Of a stretch of 64,000 bases of DNA, positions 1 through 10,607 are shown one piece after another. Source of the DNA: Saccharum officinarum. Taxonomy: Eukaryota > Streptophyta > Magnoliopsida > Poales > Poaceae. Made by a program: the position numbers and the translations under genes. The stretch covers positions 14,117,381 through 14,181,380 of the forward strand of contig CM036221.1 of assembly GCA_020631735.1 (NCBI GenBank), given 5' to 3'. The first letter of the stretch is position 1. Every line of letters starts with the position of its first letter. The notes beneath the pieces were generated by a model, which searched no databases, was not told the origin of the DNA, and saw only the letters and a program-made list of their open reading frames with translations.

Positions 1-309
1 CACAATCATTTTTCGAAGCATTATTAGTTCTATCAAATGCATATGATTATGAAATGCACACCTAGAGGCACTTAGGAGTTCAATAGCCGCATCATTCCCC
101 TCTTTATAGTACGGCTATCTATCCTATAATGTAACCACACCCACTAGGTGTCTTGGTTACTAAAACACAAGTGTGGCCATCATGATCACCATGTCCATCT
201 TGCCACCAACCTTGGAATGTACTAATCCTCATATGCTACATACAACTTAGGTATAGGATTAGTACTTAGGCATTGTCACTAATTACCAACACCAAACATA
301 GGACTTTCA
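1..309 (+). repeat. 3' end of a Maximus/SIRE-type Copia LTR (truncated by window edge)
   Basis: This stretch aligns by eye with the last 380 bases or so of the complete LTR at 24329-26642. Shared landmarks are a CAATCATTTT segment, a block reading CTCTTTATAGTACGG, a GATCACACC-like block, a GGAGTGTACTAATC-like block, and the terminal CTTTCA at 304-309. The 5' part lies outside the window, so a solo LTR cannot be told from a 3' LTR. It is non-coding. Confidence 0.75.
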
Positions 310-406
310 CTTGTACAGACTGCAGATGACCCACCGACCATCAATACTCGATATTGCTTGTACTGGTAGATACATGCTAGTTGCCGATTTGCCCTACTGC
401 ACTATA

Positions 407-647
407 GGGCTGTTTAGATACCCAAAAAGAGCCAAATTTTTTTGCATAGTAACTGTCACATCGAATCTTTGGACGTATGCATGGAGCATTAAATGTAGGT
501 AAAAAAATAACTAATTACACAGTTTGTCTGTAATGTCGAGATAAATCTTTTGAGCCTAGTTAGTCCATAGTTAGACAAATTTACCAAATAACAACGAAAA
601 GTGCTACAGTAACTTTTCTCCAAAAATTTTCACATCTAAACACGCCC
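407..647. mobile_element. MITE with GGGC(T/G)GTGTTTAGAT-like terminal inverted repeats
   Basis: The left end reads GGGCTGTTTAGAT and the right end is the inverse of GGGCGTGTTTAGAT. The element is 241 bp and flanked by ATA on both sides (404-406 and 648-650). The inside contains the ACATCGAATCTTTGGACG, ATTAAATGTAGGTAAAAAAA and GTGCTACAGT blocks typical of an abundant grass MITE family beginning GGGCCTTGTTTAG. It has no coding capacity. Its last 37 bases recur at 4132-4168, which shows that the left edge of the Copia duplication lies inside this MITE. Confidence 0.7.
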
Positions 648-3600
648 ATAAATCTATCTTCTAATCTTTAATCTTTAGAACTGAGATTTGGGATCCATGA
701 GTCATTTCTAGTGTTTATTGCAAGATCAAGGATTGGTACAGCCAAAGGCCAAAGCAAGCCTAATCGTATGAGGATGTTATGTGATTCATAGTGTTTCCTC
801 GTCATTAATTGCAGGGGCATCTACGGGCCTCCGCTTCGCTCCGTCAGAAGCCCGACCTATATCTTGCAGTGAATTTGGAAAACTCCAACAAACTCCACCT
901 TAAGACAAATTCGTCTTATATCACAAATAAACCCATCATCCCGAACAACAAAGATAGAAAAACCACTGGCCAACAATAGTTTCTTGACTATTCAATTAAA
1001 CCAACTAAGCTTGAGCATAACTCAAACTTAGCAACAGGAATAGGCTTTGTCATCATATCAGCAGGATTATCATGAGTACTAATCTTGCATACCTTCAGTT
1101 TACCTTCTTCAATCACGTCATGCACAAAATGATACTTGATATCTATGTGCTTAGTTCTCTCATGGAATATCTGATCTTTAGTGAGGTAAATTACACTTTG
1201 ACTGTCACAGTGCAAACTTATGTAAGATTCAATTTCACTAAGTTCAGCGTACAAACCTTTCAACCATATTAATTCTTTGCACGCTTCACAAATAGCCATA
1301 TATTCTGCTTCAGTAGTAGATAAAGCAACAACAGACTGTAACGTAGCCTCGAACTCACAGCACAACTGCCAACAGTAAACACATAACCAGAAATTGATCT
1401 TCGTCTGTCCAGATCAGCAGCATAATCAGAATCCACATAACCAACGAGACCCTTATCAGTTCTTCCAAACTTCAAACATGAATCTGCTGTGCCTCTAAGG
1501 TACCTGAAAATCCACTGAACTGCCCTCCAATGTTCTTTGCTAGGATTAGACATATATCTACTAACAAAACTCATAGCATATGACAAATCTGGACGAGAGC
1601 AAACCATGGCATACATCAAAGACCCATAGCACTGGAATAAGGAACCCTTGACATGTACTCAATCTCTGCATCTGTACTAGGACACTGAGCAGCTGACAAC
1701 TTAAAGTGAGGTGCAATAGGGTACTAACAGCCTTAGCATTTTGCATGTTGAAACGCTGAAGAACTTTCTTGATATAATTTTGTTGACTAAAAATAGCAAA
1801 CAAATTTTCTGTCTCTACTAATTTCCATACCAAGAATTTTCTTAGCACTACCAAGATCTTTCATATCAAACTCACTACTTAACAACTTCTTTAACTTAGT
1901 GATTTCAATCTTGCTCTTGCAGCAATCAGCTATCATCAACATATAACAGCAGGCGTACCAGACCATACCTCAATAGGAGTTTCTTATTTAGTGGAATAGA
2001 AGGTAACCTATTGATCAAGTAACAGGCAGTATTAGCAGCTTCAGCCCAAAAACGCTTGCTCATCCTTACATGAGACAGCATGCAACGGCCCTGGAGATAA
2101 TGTTTCTTTATCCGTTCAGCCACACCATTCTGTTGGAGTATGGGGTAGGTGTGATGCCTAATAATGCCTTCCTATCTGCAATAATCATTAAAGGCATGCG
2201 AACAAAATTCTCCACCATTATCAGTACGAAGCAATTTTACCTTCCTTTCAGTTTGTCTCTATCATTACTTTCCAGTTCTTAAAAGCAGCAAAAGTATCAT
2301 CTTTCTGTTTAGAAAATAAGGCCAAACACTTCTAGAGTAATCATCAATAATGTAAGCATGTAACGAGCACCACCTAGTGAGGGCTTCTTAGAAGGACCCA
2401 TAAATCAGCATGAACATAATCAAGAGTACCTTGGTGTGTGAATAGAAGTGTTGAACTGTACCCTCTTATGCTTGCCGAAAATGCAATGCTCACAAAAATT
2501 TTCTTACTCGAAGTGCAGCCTTTCAGCAGGTTTCTCTTCGTCAAATCTGCCATACCATGGTGACTCATATGTCCAAACACATGTGCCAAAGGTTAGTTTA
2601 CTAGGTCATCATTAGTAACAGCAGCAGCAGCGGAATCAGAACCATGTAAAGTACACCCTCTAACGACATATAACTTTGCAGAATTAAGATCACCTTTCAA
2701 ACAGATAAGAGAACCTTTGATACCTTCAGAATGCCATCTGAACGGAATATTTTAACCTTCTGCATCAAGCGTGCTCAATGAGATAAGATTCCTAGACATC
2801 CCTAGTATATAACCTGACGTTTTTCAGCGTGCGTGTTATGCCATCATCAGTCTTGATCTGAACTGATCCAATATCCACGACGTCACATGGGTTATCATCT
2901 CCTATCCGCAAAAACATCCTTTCTGCACAGACTTATATGAACTAAACCAATTTATGTTAGTGCAAATATGAAACGAACATGCAGAATCTAGAATCTATTC
3001 ATCATGACCAGCAACACAACCAGCAAGCACTATCAGACAATCTCTAGAATCATCATCAGACGCAGCAGCAGCAACAGAGACCTTACCAGGACTTGTTTTT
3101 CTCTTCTCCTTATTCTGTACTTTTCTGCAATCCTCAACATTATGATTTGTTAGCTTGCAATAAACACAGAAATTTTTATTACCATGCGGCTTGAACTTTG
3201 AACGGCCTCTCCTCTCATAGTTCGTTCTACCATCATTGCTATCATATGAGGATCTGTTATCAGTTCTGCCTCTCACATGCAAAACTTCGCCCTTAAGGAC
3301 GACGTTCCGTCATGCTGCACCATAACTTTCATCTTCTCCTTAGACTGGAGAGCCTCATAAACTTCCTTTAGGGTTAGTTCATCACGGCTCAAAAGTATGG
3401 TGTCACGAAAATTTACATACGAATTTGGCAAAGAACATAACAGTAGAAGACCTAAGTCCTCATCATCATACTTCACCTCCATCGACACTAGGTCGGCCAC
3501 GATCTTCTTGAATTCAGCGATGTGGTCATCACCGAATCCTCCTCCTTCATCTTTAGAGTGAACAGCTTCATCTTCATCTGCATCTTACTGGTTAGATCCT

Positions 3601-4122
3601 TGCACATACAGATCGATTCCAGTTTCAGCCATAGTTCTGCAGCAGTTTTCTCTTTCAGACACTCCTGCAAAATATCATTATGAAGATGTAACTGAATTAG
3701 GGTGAGAGCCTTCTGATCCTTGCGGATCTCCTCAGGAGTCCAATCGGCCTTCGTCTTGCCGAAGTTGTCCAGCGCCTCATCGTAGTCATGAGTCTGTGCC
3801 AGAATTCCCCAATCTTGACTTGCCATAGCGAGAACCGCGTGTCGTATTCAGCAGTGGAAGATCGAACTTCATCGACATCGTCATGAACCCTACAGCAACC
3901 GCAGCTCCGGTACCACTTGTTACGAACGACGTATGGAATATGAAGTAAAATGAAATCAATCACAGCGGAGACACGCGATTTAACGTGGAAAACCCCTCCA
4001 ATGCGAAGGGGAAAAACACAGGCACCAGTCAGCAACAATCTCACTATCTCAAGAGTTTGGGTTACACGCCTATGGCGGCTTACAAGAGAATCAAGTCTCC
4101 AAGAAACCCTAGCAAGGGTATA
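611..4122 (-). repeat. Left copy (A) of a tandem segmental duplication carrying a Copia element
   Basis: The sequence from AACTTTTCTCC at 611 to GGGTATA at 4122 is repeated, with small differences, from 4132 to about 8759. The duplicated unit starts inside the MITE, runs through about 190 bases of flank, a 3' LTR stub and the Copia gag-pol, and stops inside the 5' LTR. Nine bases (4123-4131) separate the units. Copy A lacks about 1.09 kb of reverse transcriptase and linker sequence found in copy B at about 5475-6568. Many other differences are single-base gains or losses. Confidence 0.85.
988..3826 (-). pseudogene. Copia gag-pol, copy A (internally deleted, frameshifted)
   Basis: Reading right to left, gag starts at ATG 3826 (MASQDWGILAQTHDYDEAL) and has a UBN2-type gag region. 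A CCHC zinc knuckle (CVYCKLTNHNVEDC) lies near 3120-3170. A GAG-pre-integrase stretch with an HMSHHGMADL motif lies near 2550, integrase remnants near 2380-2300, and RNase H at 988-1500 ([12 protein letters not shown] and [13 protein letters not shown]). The reverse transcriptase palm and most of the linker are deleted near 1945, where sequence matching the YVDD region of copy B joins directly to sequence matching its integrase. At least six frame changes leave no usable ORF. This is a dead Ty1/Copia polyprotein; the lineage is uncertain (Tork-like is possible). Confidence 0.85.
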
Positions 4123-4339
4123 AAACACTAGAACTTTTCTCCAAAAAAATTCACATCTAAACACGCCCATAATCTATCTTCTAATCTTTAATCTTAGAAC
4201 TGAGATTTGGGATCCACGAGTCATTTCTAGTGTTTATTGCAAGATCAAGGATTGGTACATCCAAAGGCCAAAGCAAGCCTAATCGTATGAGGATGTTATG
4301 TGACATAGTGTTTCCTCGTCATTAATTGCAGGGCATCTA

Positions 4340-4407
4340 CAGGCCTCCGCTTCGCTCCGTCAGAAGCCCGGCCTATATCTTGCAGTGAATTTGGAACAAC
4401 TCCAACA
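4340..4407 (-). repeat. Truncated 3' LTR of Copia copy B
   Basis: On the minus strand this begins TGTTGGAGTTGTTCC at 4407 and matches the first 65 bases or so of the 5' LTR at 8900. It then diverges near the GGAGGCCTGTAG segment and never shows the TATA or R-U5 part. The same stub occurs in copy A at about 835-895, so the truncation came before the tandem duplication. A purine-rich CTCAAGGTGGATTTT (4408-4422, minus) just upstream fits a polypurine tract. Confidence 0.65.
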
Positions 4408-4507
4408 AAATCCACCTTGAGACAAATTCATCTTATATCACAAATAAACCCATCATCCTGAACAACAAAGATAGAAAAACCACTGGTGCCAACGATAGTC
4501 TCTTGGA

Positions 4508-5220
4508 CTATTCAATTAAACCAACTAAGCTTGAGCATAACTCAACCTTAGCAACAGGAACAGACTTTGTCATCATATCAGCAGGATTATCATGAGTACT
4601 AATCTTGCATACCTTCAGCTTACCTTCTTCAATCACGTCACGCACAAAATGATACTTGATATCTATGTGCTTAGTTCTCTCATGGAACATCTGATCTTTA
4701 GTGAGGTAAATTGCACTTTGACTGTCACAGTGTAAACTTATGCAAGATTCAATTTCACTGAGTTCAGCGTACAAACCTTTCAACCATATTAATTCTTTGC
4801 ACGCTTCACAAATAGCCATATATTCTGCTTCAGTAGTAGACAAAGCAACAAAAGACTGTAACGTAGCCCTCCAACTCACAGCACAACTGCCAACAGTAAA
4901 CATATAACCAGTAATTGATCTTCGCCTGTCCAGATCAGCAGCATAATCAGAATCCACATAACCAATGAGACCGTTATCAGTTCTTCCAAACTTCAAACAT
5001 AAATCTGTTGTGCCCTGAGGTACCTGAAAATCCACTGAACTGCCCTCCAATGTTCTTTGCCAGGATTAGACATATATCTACTAACAAGACTATCAGCATA
5101 TGACAAATCTGGACGAGAGCAAACCATGGCATACATCAAAGACCCAACAACACTAGAATAAGGAACCCTTGACATGTACTCAATCTCTGCATCTGTACTA
5201 GTACACTGAGCAGCTGACAA
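4508..5220 (-). pseudogene. Copia RNase H domain, copy B
   Basis: This carries the RNase H-like C-terminal domain of a Copia polyprotein. Visible motifs are [41 protein letters not shown] and [13 protein letters not shown], ending in NPADMMTK and a stop at 4508. The catalytic acidic residues of the DSDYA and TEAEY motifs are present. One frame change near 5005 separates it from the preceding AMVCSRPDLSYA segment. It is the more complete of the two copies but still part of a broken polyprotein. Confidence 0.85.
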
Positions 5221-5287
5221 CTTAAAGTGAGGTGCAATATGGGTACTAACAGCCTAGCATTTTGCATGTTGAAACGCTGAAGAACTT

Positions 5288-6589
5288 TCATGATATAATT
5301 TGTTGACTAAGAAATAGCAAACCAGATTTTCTGTCTCTACTAATTTCCATACTAAGAATTTTCTTAGCACTACCAAGATCTTTCATATCAAACTCACTAC
5401 TTAACAACTTCTTTAACGTAGTGATTTCAATCTTGCTCTTGGCAGCAATCAGCATATCATCAACATATAACAGCAATATATAAGTGATCCATTAACATGC
5501 TTGATGTAAATACAACTATCATATCTAGATCTTTAAAACTGTGTGACAACATAAATGAATCAAACCTCTTGTTCCACTGATGAGGAGACTGTTTCAAACC
5601 ATACAAGGAGCGCTTCAACTTGTACACATATTTTTCCTTGCCAGGCACTATGAACCCTTCCGTTGGTCCATGTATATGTCCTACTCTAGCTCTCCATGCA
5701 AAAACACAGTCTTCACATCTAACTGCTCAAGCTCAAGATCATGTGAAGCAACAATACTCAAGAAAGTACGAATTGAACTATGTTTTACCACTAGAGAGAA
5801 CACATCATTATAGTCAACACCCGGAATTTGACTGTAGCCTTTTGCAACTAACCTTGCCTTATACTTTGGAGGCTTGCTTGAAGATAAACCCTCCTTTCTC
5901 TTGAAGATCCACTTGCAGTTTATGGTCTTCTTTTTCTTAGGCAAAGGAACAACCTCCCATGTACTGTTCTTCTCAAGAGACTGTATCTCCTCATGCATAG
6001 CAGAAATCCAATTCTCACTATCAACACAACGAATAACTTCTTTATAGGTTGCTGGCTCATGAATATTCTCCACCTGTTCAGCATAACTCAAAGCATAGTA
6101 AGACAAATTACATTCTTCAATAAGACGTTTAGGAGGTACGACTGTCCTTTTTGACTTGCGTTGAGCAATAGGTAATTCCTCCTCTAGCTGCAAAATAGGA
6201 TGAGTTTGCTGAACATCATCATGAGCATCATTATTAGCAACATCATTATTATAGTCATCCTGCTCATCAGCAGGCTCCACCTGCACACCTATATCATCAT
6301 CAACATGTCCACCTGCATGCGCATACGCTGCAACTCTTTTTCTGGAACACGTTCTGAGGGCAAACTGTTAGTAAACATCAACAGATTCATTGAATACAAC
6401 ACTCCTGCTCATAAAAGTTTTCCCTGTTTCAGGATTCCACAATTTATAGCCTTTGATTCCCGAACCATAACCAAGGAAAAGACACTTAACAGCTCTAGGC
6501 TCTAATTTTCCATTGTCAACATGAGCATAAGCAGTGCATCCAAAAACTTTTAACTGTGAATAATCAGCAGCGTACCAGACATACCTCAA
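5288..6589 (-). pseudogene. Copia reverse transcriptase region, copy B
   Basis: This is an RVT_2-type reverse transcriptase. Motifs in order are NWISAMHEEIQSLEKNSTWE, KWIFKRKEG, YKARLVAKGYSQIPGVDY, LEQLDVKTVFLHGELE, YGLKQSPHQWN and the catalytic LLYVDDMLIA near 5450. The linker between integrase and RT (6290-6589) has the VFGCTAYAHVDN and KCLFLGYGS motifs. The D of QLDVKT and the DD of YVDD are intact, but frame changes near 5680 and 5470 and a break near 6287 interrupt the frame. Most of this segment is missing from copy A. Confidence 0.88.
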
Positions 6590-7548
6590 TAGGAGTTCTT
6601 ATTTAGTGGAATAGAAGGTAACCTGTTGATCAAGTAACAGGCAGTATTAGCAGCTTCAGCCCAAAAACGCTGCTCATCCTTGCATGAGACAGCATGCAAC
6701 GGGCCCTGGAGATAATGGTTCTGTTCATCCGTTAAGCCACACCATTCTGTTGTGGAGTATGGGTATGGTGTGATGCCTAACAATGCCTTTCTGTCTGCAA
6801 TAATCATTAAAGGCATGCGAACAAAATTCTCCACCATTATCAGTACGAAGCAATTTTACATTCCTTTCAGTTTCTTTCTATCATTACTTTCCAGTTCTTA
6901 AAAGCAGCCAAAGTATCATCTTTCTGTTTTAGAAAATAAGGCCGAACCCTTCTAGAGTAATCATCAATAATTGTAAGCATGTAACGAACACCACCTAGTG
7001 AGGGCTTCTTAGAAGGACCCCATAAATCAACATGAACATAATCAAGAGTACCTTTGGTGGTGTGAATAGAAGTGTTGAACTGTACCCTCTTATGCTTGCC
7101 AAAAATGCAATGCTCACAAAAATTTATCTTACTCGAAGTGCAGCCTTTCAGCAGGTTTCTCTTCATCAAATCTGCCATACCATGGTGACTCATATGTCCC
7201 AAACGCATGTGCTAAAGGTTAGTTTTACTAGGTTCATCATTAGTAAACAGCAGCAGCAGCGGAATCAGAACCATGTAAAGTGCACCCTCTAAGGACATAT
7301 AACTTTGCAGAATTAAAATCACCTTTCAAACAGACAAGAGAACCTTTTGATACCTTCAGAATGCCATCTAAACCGGAATATTTGTAACCTTCTGCATCAA
7401 GCGTGCTCAATGAGATAAGATTCCTAAACATCCCTGGTATATACTTGACATTTTTCAGTGTGCGTGTCATGCCATCATCAGTCTTGGATCTGAACTGATC
7501 CAATATCCATGACGTCACATGGGTTATCATCTCCCATCCGCACAACAT
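6586..7548 (-). pseudogene. Copia GAG-pre-integrase and integrase, copy B
   Basis: Recognisable pieces are RLGHMSHHGMADLMKRNLL (zinc-binding region), CEHCIFGKHKRV, TLDYVHVDLWGPS (first catalytic D) and YMLTIIDDYSRRV, followed by a damaged stretch carrying remnants around the NGVAERMNR-like motif near 6740. The protease-proximal segment ILDQFRSKTDDGMTRTLKNV lies at its upstream end. Frame changes at about 7210, 6870 and 6640 make it non-functional. Confidence 0.82.
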
Positions 7549-8464
7549 CCCCTTTCTGCACAGACTTATATGAACTAAACCAATTTATGTTAGTGCAAAT
7601 ATGAAACAAACATGCGGAATCTAGAATCCATTTATCATGACCAGCAACACAACCAGCAAGCACTATCAGACAATCTCTAGAATCATCATCAGACGCAGCA
7701 GCAGCAACAGAGACCTTACCAGCCGACTTGTTTTTTCTCTTCTCCTTATTCTGTACTTTTCTACAATCCTCAACATTATGATTTGTCAGCTTGCAATAAA
7801 CACAGAACTTTTTATTACCATACGGCTTGGACTTTGAACGGCCTCTCCTCTCGTAGTTCTTTCTACCATCATTGCTATCATATGAGGATCTGTTATCAGT
7901 TCTGTCTCTCACATGCAAAACTTCGCCCTTTGAGGACGACGTTCCGTCATGCTGCACCATAACTTTCATCTTCTCCTTAGACTGAGAGCCTCATAAACTT
8001 CCTTTAGGGTTAGTTCATCACGGCTCAAAAGTATGGTGTCACAAAAATTTGCATACGAATTTGGCAAAGAACATAACAGTAGAAGACCTAAATCCTCATC
8101 ATCATACTTCACCTCCATCGACACTAGGTCGGCCACAATCTTCTGAATTCAGCGATGTGGGTCATCACCGAATCCTCCTCCTTCATCTTCAGAGTGAACA
8201 GCTTCATCTTCATCTGCATCTTACTGGTTAGATCCTTGCAACATATAGATCGATTCCAGTTTCAGCCATAGTTCTGCAGCAGTTTTCTCTTTCAGACACT
8301 CCTGCAAAATATCATTATGAAGATGTAACTGAATTAGGGCGAGAGCCTTCTGATCCTTGCGGATCTCCTCAGGAGTCCAATCGGCCTTCGTCTTGCCGAA
8401 GTTATCCAGCGCCTCATCGTAGTCATGAGTCTGCGCCAGAATTCTCCGCATCTTGACTTACCAT
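7478..8464 (-). pseudogene. Copia gag with CCHC zinc knuckle and protease start, copy B
   Basis: The ATG at 8464 is the position equivalent to the copy A gag start, but a one-base insertion after codon 5 shifts the frame at once. The gag body (DEALDNFGKTKADWTPEEIRKD) continues in another frame. It is followed by a basic region, a CCHC knuckle (CVYCKLTNHNVEDC, near 7750-7795) and the protease start DKWILDSACLFHIC. In this family that motif usually reads WILDSGCSFH; here SAC replaces SGC or SGA. At least two more frame changes occur near 8220 and 7985. Confidence 0.82.
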
Positions 8465-8540
8465 AGCGAGAACCGCGTGTCGTAGTTCAGCAGTGGAAGA
8501 TCGAACTTCATCGACGTCGTCACGAACCCTACAACAACCG

Positions 8541-8554
8541 CAGCTCTGGTACCA
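8541..8554 (-). other. Copia primer binding site
   Basis: Reading the minus strand, TGGTACCAGAGC begins two bases after the LTR end. It differs at one position from TGGTATCAGAGC, the usual Copia site complementary to initiator-Met tRNA. The copy A equivalent is at about 3903-3918. Confidence 0.8.
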
Positions 8555-8556
8555 CT

Positions 8557-8900
8557 TGTTACGAACGACGTATGGAATATGAAGTAAAACGAAATCAATC
8601 ACAGCGGAGACACACGATTTAACGTGGAAAACCCTCCAATGCGAAGGGAAAAACCTCGGCACCAGCCAGCTACAATCTCACTATCTCAAGAGTTTGGGTT
8701 ACACGCCTATGGCGGCTTACAAGATAATCAAGTCTCCAAGAAACCCTAGCAAGGGTATATATATACCGTACGCGGGGGCTCCGCCGCCCGCAGCCCCCCT
8801 GTGTGCAGGGGCGCGGCCTGATGGGCCAGCTTCAGACTCCGCTACGCTCCGTCAGAAGCCCAACCTATATCCTGCAGTGAATTTGGAAACAACTCCAACA
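8557..8900 (-). repeat. 5' LTR of Copia copy B
   Basis: On the minus strand it runs from TGTTGGAGTTG at 8900 to CGTAACA at 8557 (344 bp, TG...CA). A TATATATA promoter-like run lies at 8757-8765, followed by CCCTTGCTAGGGTTTCTTGG. The matching LTR part of copy A (about 3917-4122) stops just at the TATA-like run, where the duplication breakpoint falls. Confidence 0.8.
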
Positions 8901-9650
8901 ACAGGCACATCGCCACACAGGATCAGGAGGAACGAGGGAGAGGAGAGATGAACGATTGGTCTGATTCCCCCCTACCTCCCCCCAAGACCCTCTAACAAAT
9001 ACTGCATCGTGGAGCATAGTTTCTATACGTAATGTCCTATGGAATGCAGCGAGTAACACGACGAACCGATGAAACCGATCTAGAGACCGGTTAGGCCGAT
9101 GTAGAACCCGTCCTTCGCCTGATAGACTCCCGGACACCTCCCGAGAAAGACCCGTAGAGGAGGAGCACGTGAGGGTGTCCTATGGTCGGTGTTGACGCCG
9201 AATAGGATCCAGATCACACATTGGCAAGAACTAGCATGCTTGCCATTGACACACGACCTTGTACGCAGCAAGAACATGATGAACCGATGAAATCGATCTA
9301 GAGACCGGTCAAAACGATGTAAAACCTGTTCTTTGCCTAGTATACTCTCGAATACCTCCCAAAAAGACCCATCGGGAATGAACATGTGGAGGGTATTCTA
9401 GAGTCGGCAAGGCCACTTAGAACGCCGTCAAATCTCGCCGGGAGACGTGACGATCAGCACGGTAGAGAGGAGAGAGAGAGGGTAAAAGGGTGTAGTAGAT
9501 GTGTTTTTAACGATTGGAAGTTGAATTCTCAATCGGCCACGATCCTCTCATATATATAGATGGGGTAGTCTTATCTTAGTAAAAACAACTTCAAAATGCA
9601 TTTCCCAAGTTTTTCACGTCGAGATAGATCCAAAATTAATTTGTAAACTA
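8901..9650. repeat. Non-coding repeat with two diverged 120-bp direct repeats
   Basis: No gene is visible. Two related segments, about 9062-9190 and 9278-9410, share GATGAAAYCGATCTAGAGACCGG, a CGATGTARAACC block and CTCCCRARAAAGACCC. They are diverged by about a quarter and differ mostly by transitions. The stretch contains a TATATATA run at 9551-9557 and could be an LTR or untranslated region of a decayed element. I do not recognise the family. Confidence 0.45.
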
Positions 9651-9654
9651 ATTT

Positions 9655-9800
9655 GAGTCAGACTGTGCAGTAAAACCAGCCTGGCCAGTTTCCACGGGAC
9701 CTGTATAGGGGCCGGCCAAGTCACATGCAGTAGGACCGGCCTGGCCAGTTGGGTGCACTAGAACCGGCCATGCCGGTTCAGCAACTGCCAGGGCAGCTTG
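9655..9800. repeat. Short degenerate repeats of an ACCGGCCTGGCCAGTT motif
   Basis: The motif ACCRGCCTGGCCAGTT occurs at about 9675-9691 and 9752-9768, with related GGGGCCGGCCAAG and ACCGGCCATGCCGGTT units between and after. The unit is itself nearly palindromic. No gene is seen, and the source element is unknown. Confidence 0.4.
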
Positions 9801-10119
9801 ACTGGGGAAGCACCATCTTCTTTCTTTTTTCTTCTTTTGGATTGGCTTTGAATTATATTGTTCCAAATATTTTTCGACACGTTTTAAATGTCATGAACTT
9901 GATGGACTAACCAATTTCCACGTTGATATATTGCATGTCAATATATGCCCTCTTATTTTTAGGTAAATCAAATATGAACATAAAACACAATGAAAGCATC
10001 AATAGCGATGATGCCTAACTCATTGACTATCCAGCATCTAAGGACAATGCATACATCGATCATATTTATTCTAAGAGCGATACATGTATCGACCATTGTT
10101 TGGAAGCGCTCTAGGCTTC

Positions 10120-10507
10120 TTACCAAACACTTGGAAAAACTTTTGTAAGTATCTTTCGTTGATTGCTCTTGGGAGGTGCATTTAAATTTCTAACAAGAAC
10201 TTTGAAACACAAGCTACTACCACCATGCATTAAAACCTTCTGCTGGAGACTAGTAAGACAAGCACTGGCGACAGGTATGAGGGGAGGTAAATTTACAGAC
10301 AAAATTAGCAAACAATGTATGGTCTGTAACAACGATGAAAATGACGTCAATTTATTTTTCACTGTACCTTTGCACGAGCTGTTTGGTTCTCTGCAAAAAC
10401 CCTGTGTCACTTCTTTGTTGCCATATGAACAGGACGGGGTACAGGAAATTCTTTTGCACCTAATAAATCCCGCCACAAATAATGAGCAGGTTCACTACAT
10501 TTTAACC
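10120..10507 (+). pseudogene. LINE reverse-transcriptase zinc-binding (zf-RVT) fragment
   Basis: From about 10163 the reading CIKTFCWRLVRQALATGM then KQCMVCNNDENDVNLFF matches the zf-RVT domain (PF13966 type) found near the C-terminus of plant LINE reverse transcriptases. The family normally has C-x2-C and then HLFFTC; here the histidine is replaced by N and the following cysteine by V, so the zinc site is broken. The fragment lacks an upstream RT core and runs into the assembly gap at 10508. Confidence 0.65.
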
Positions 10508-10607
10508 NNNNNNNNNNNNNNNNNNNNNNNNNNNNNNNNNNNNNNNNNNNNNNNNNNNNNNNNNNNNNNNNNNNNNNNNNNNNNNNNNNNNNNNNNNNNN
10601 NNNNNNN
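10508..10607. other. Assembly gap (100 N)
   Basis: Exactly 100 N characters, the usual placeholder for a gap of unknown size. The LINE fragment on the left does not clearly continue on the right. Confidence 0.99.

Larger units (their letters stand above)
4132..8900 (-). mobile_element. Copia LTR retrotransposon, copy B (5' LTR complete, 3' LTR reduced to a stub)
   Basis: The element reads right to left: 5' LTR 8557-8900, primer binding site, gag, protease region, integrase, reverse transcriptase, RNase H, polypurine tract and a 3' LTR stub ending near 4340. Bases 4132-4340 are duplicated flank. The gene order GAG-INT-RT-RNH is that of Ty1/Copia. The right flank next to the LTR is ACAGG; the matching left target duplication cannot be found because the 3' LTR is truncated. 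Confidence 0.85.
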
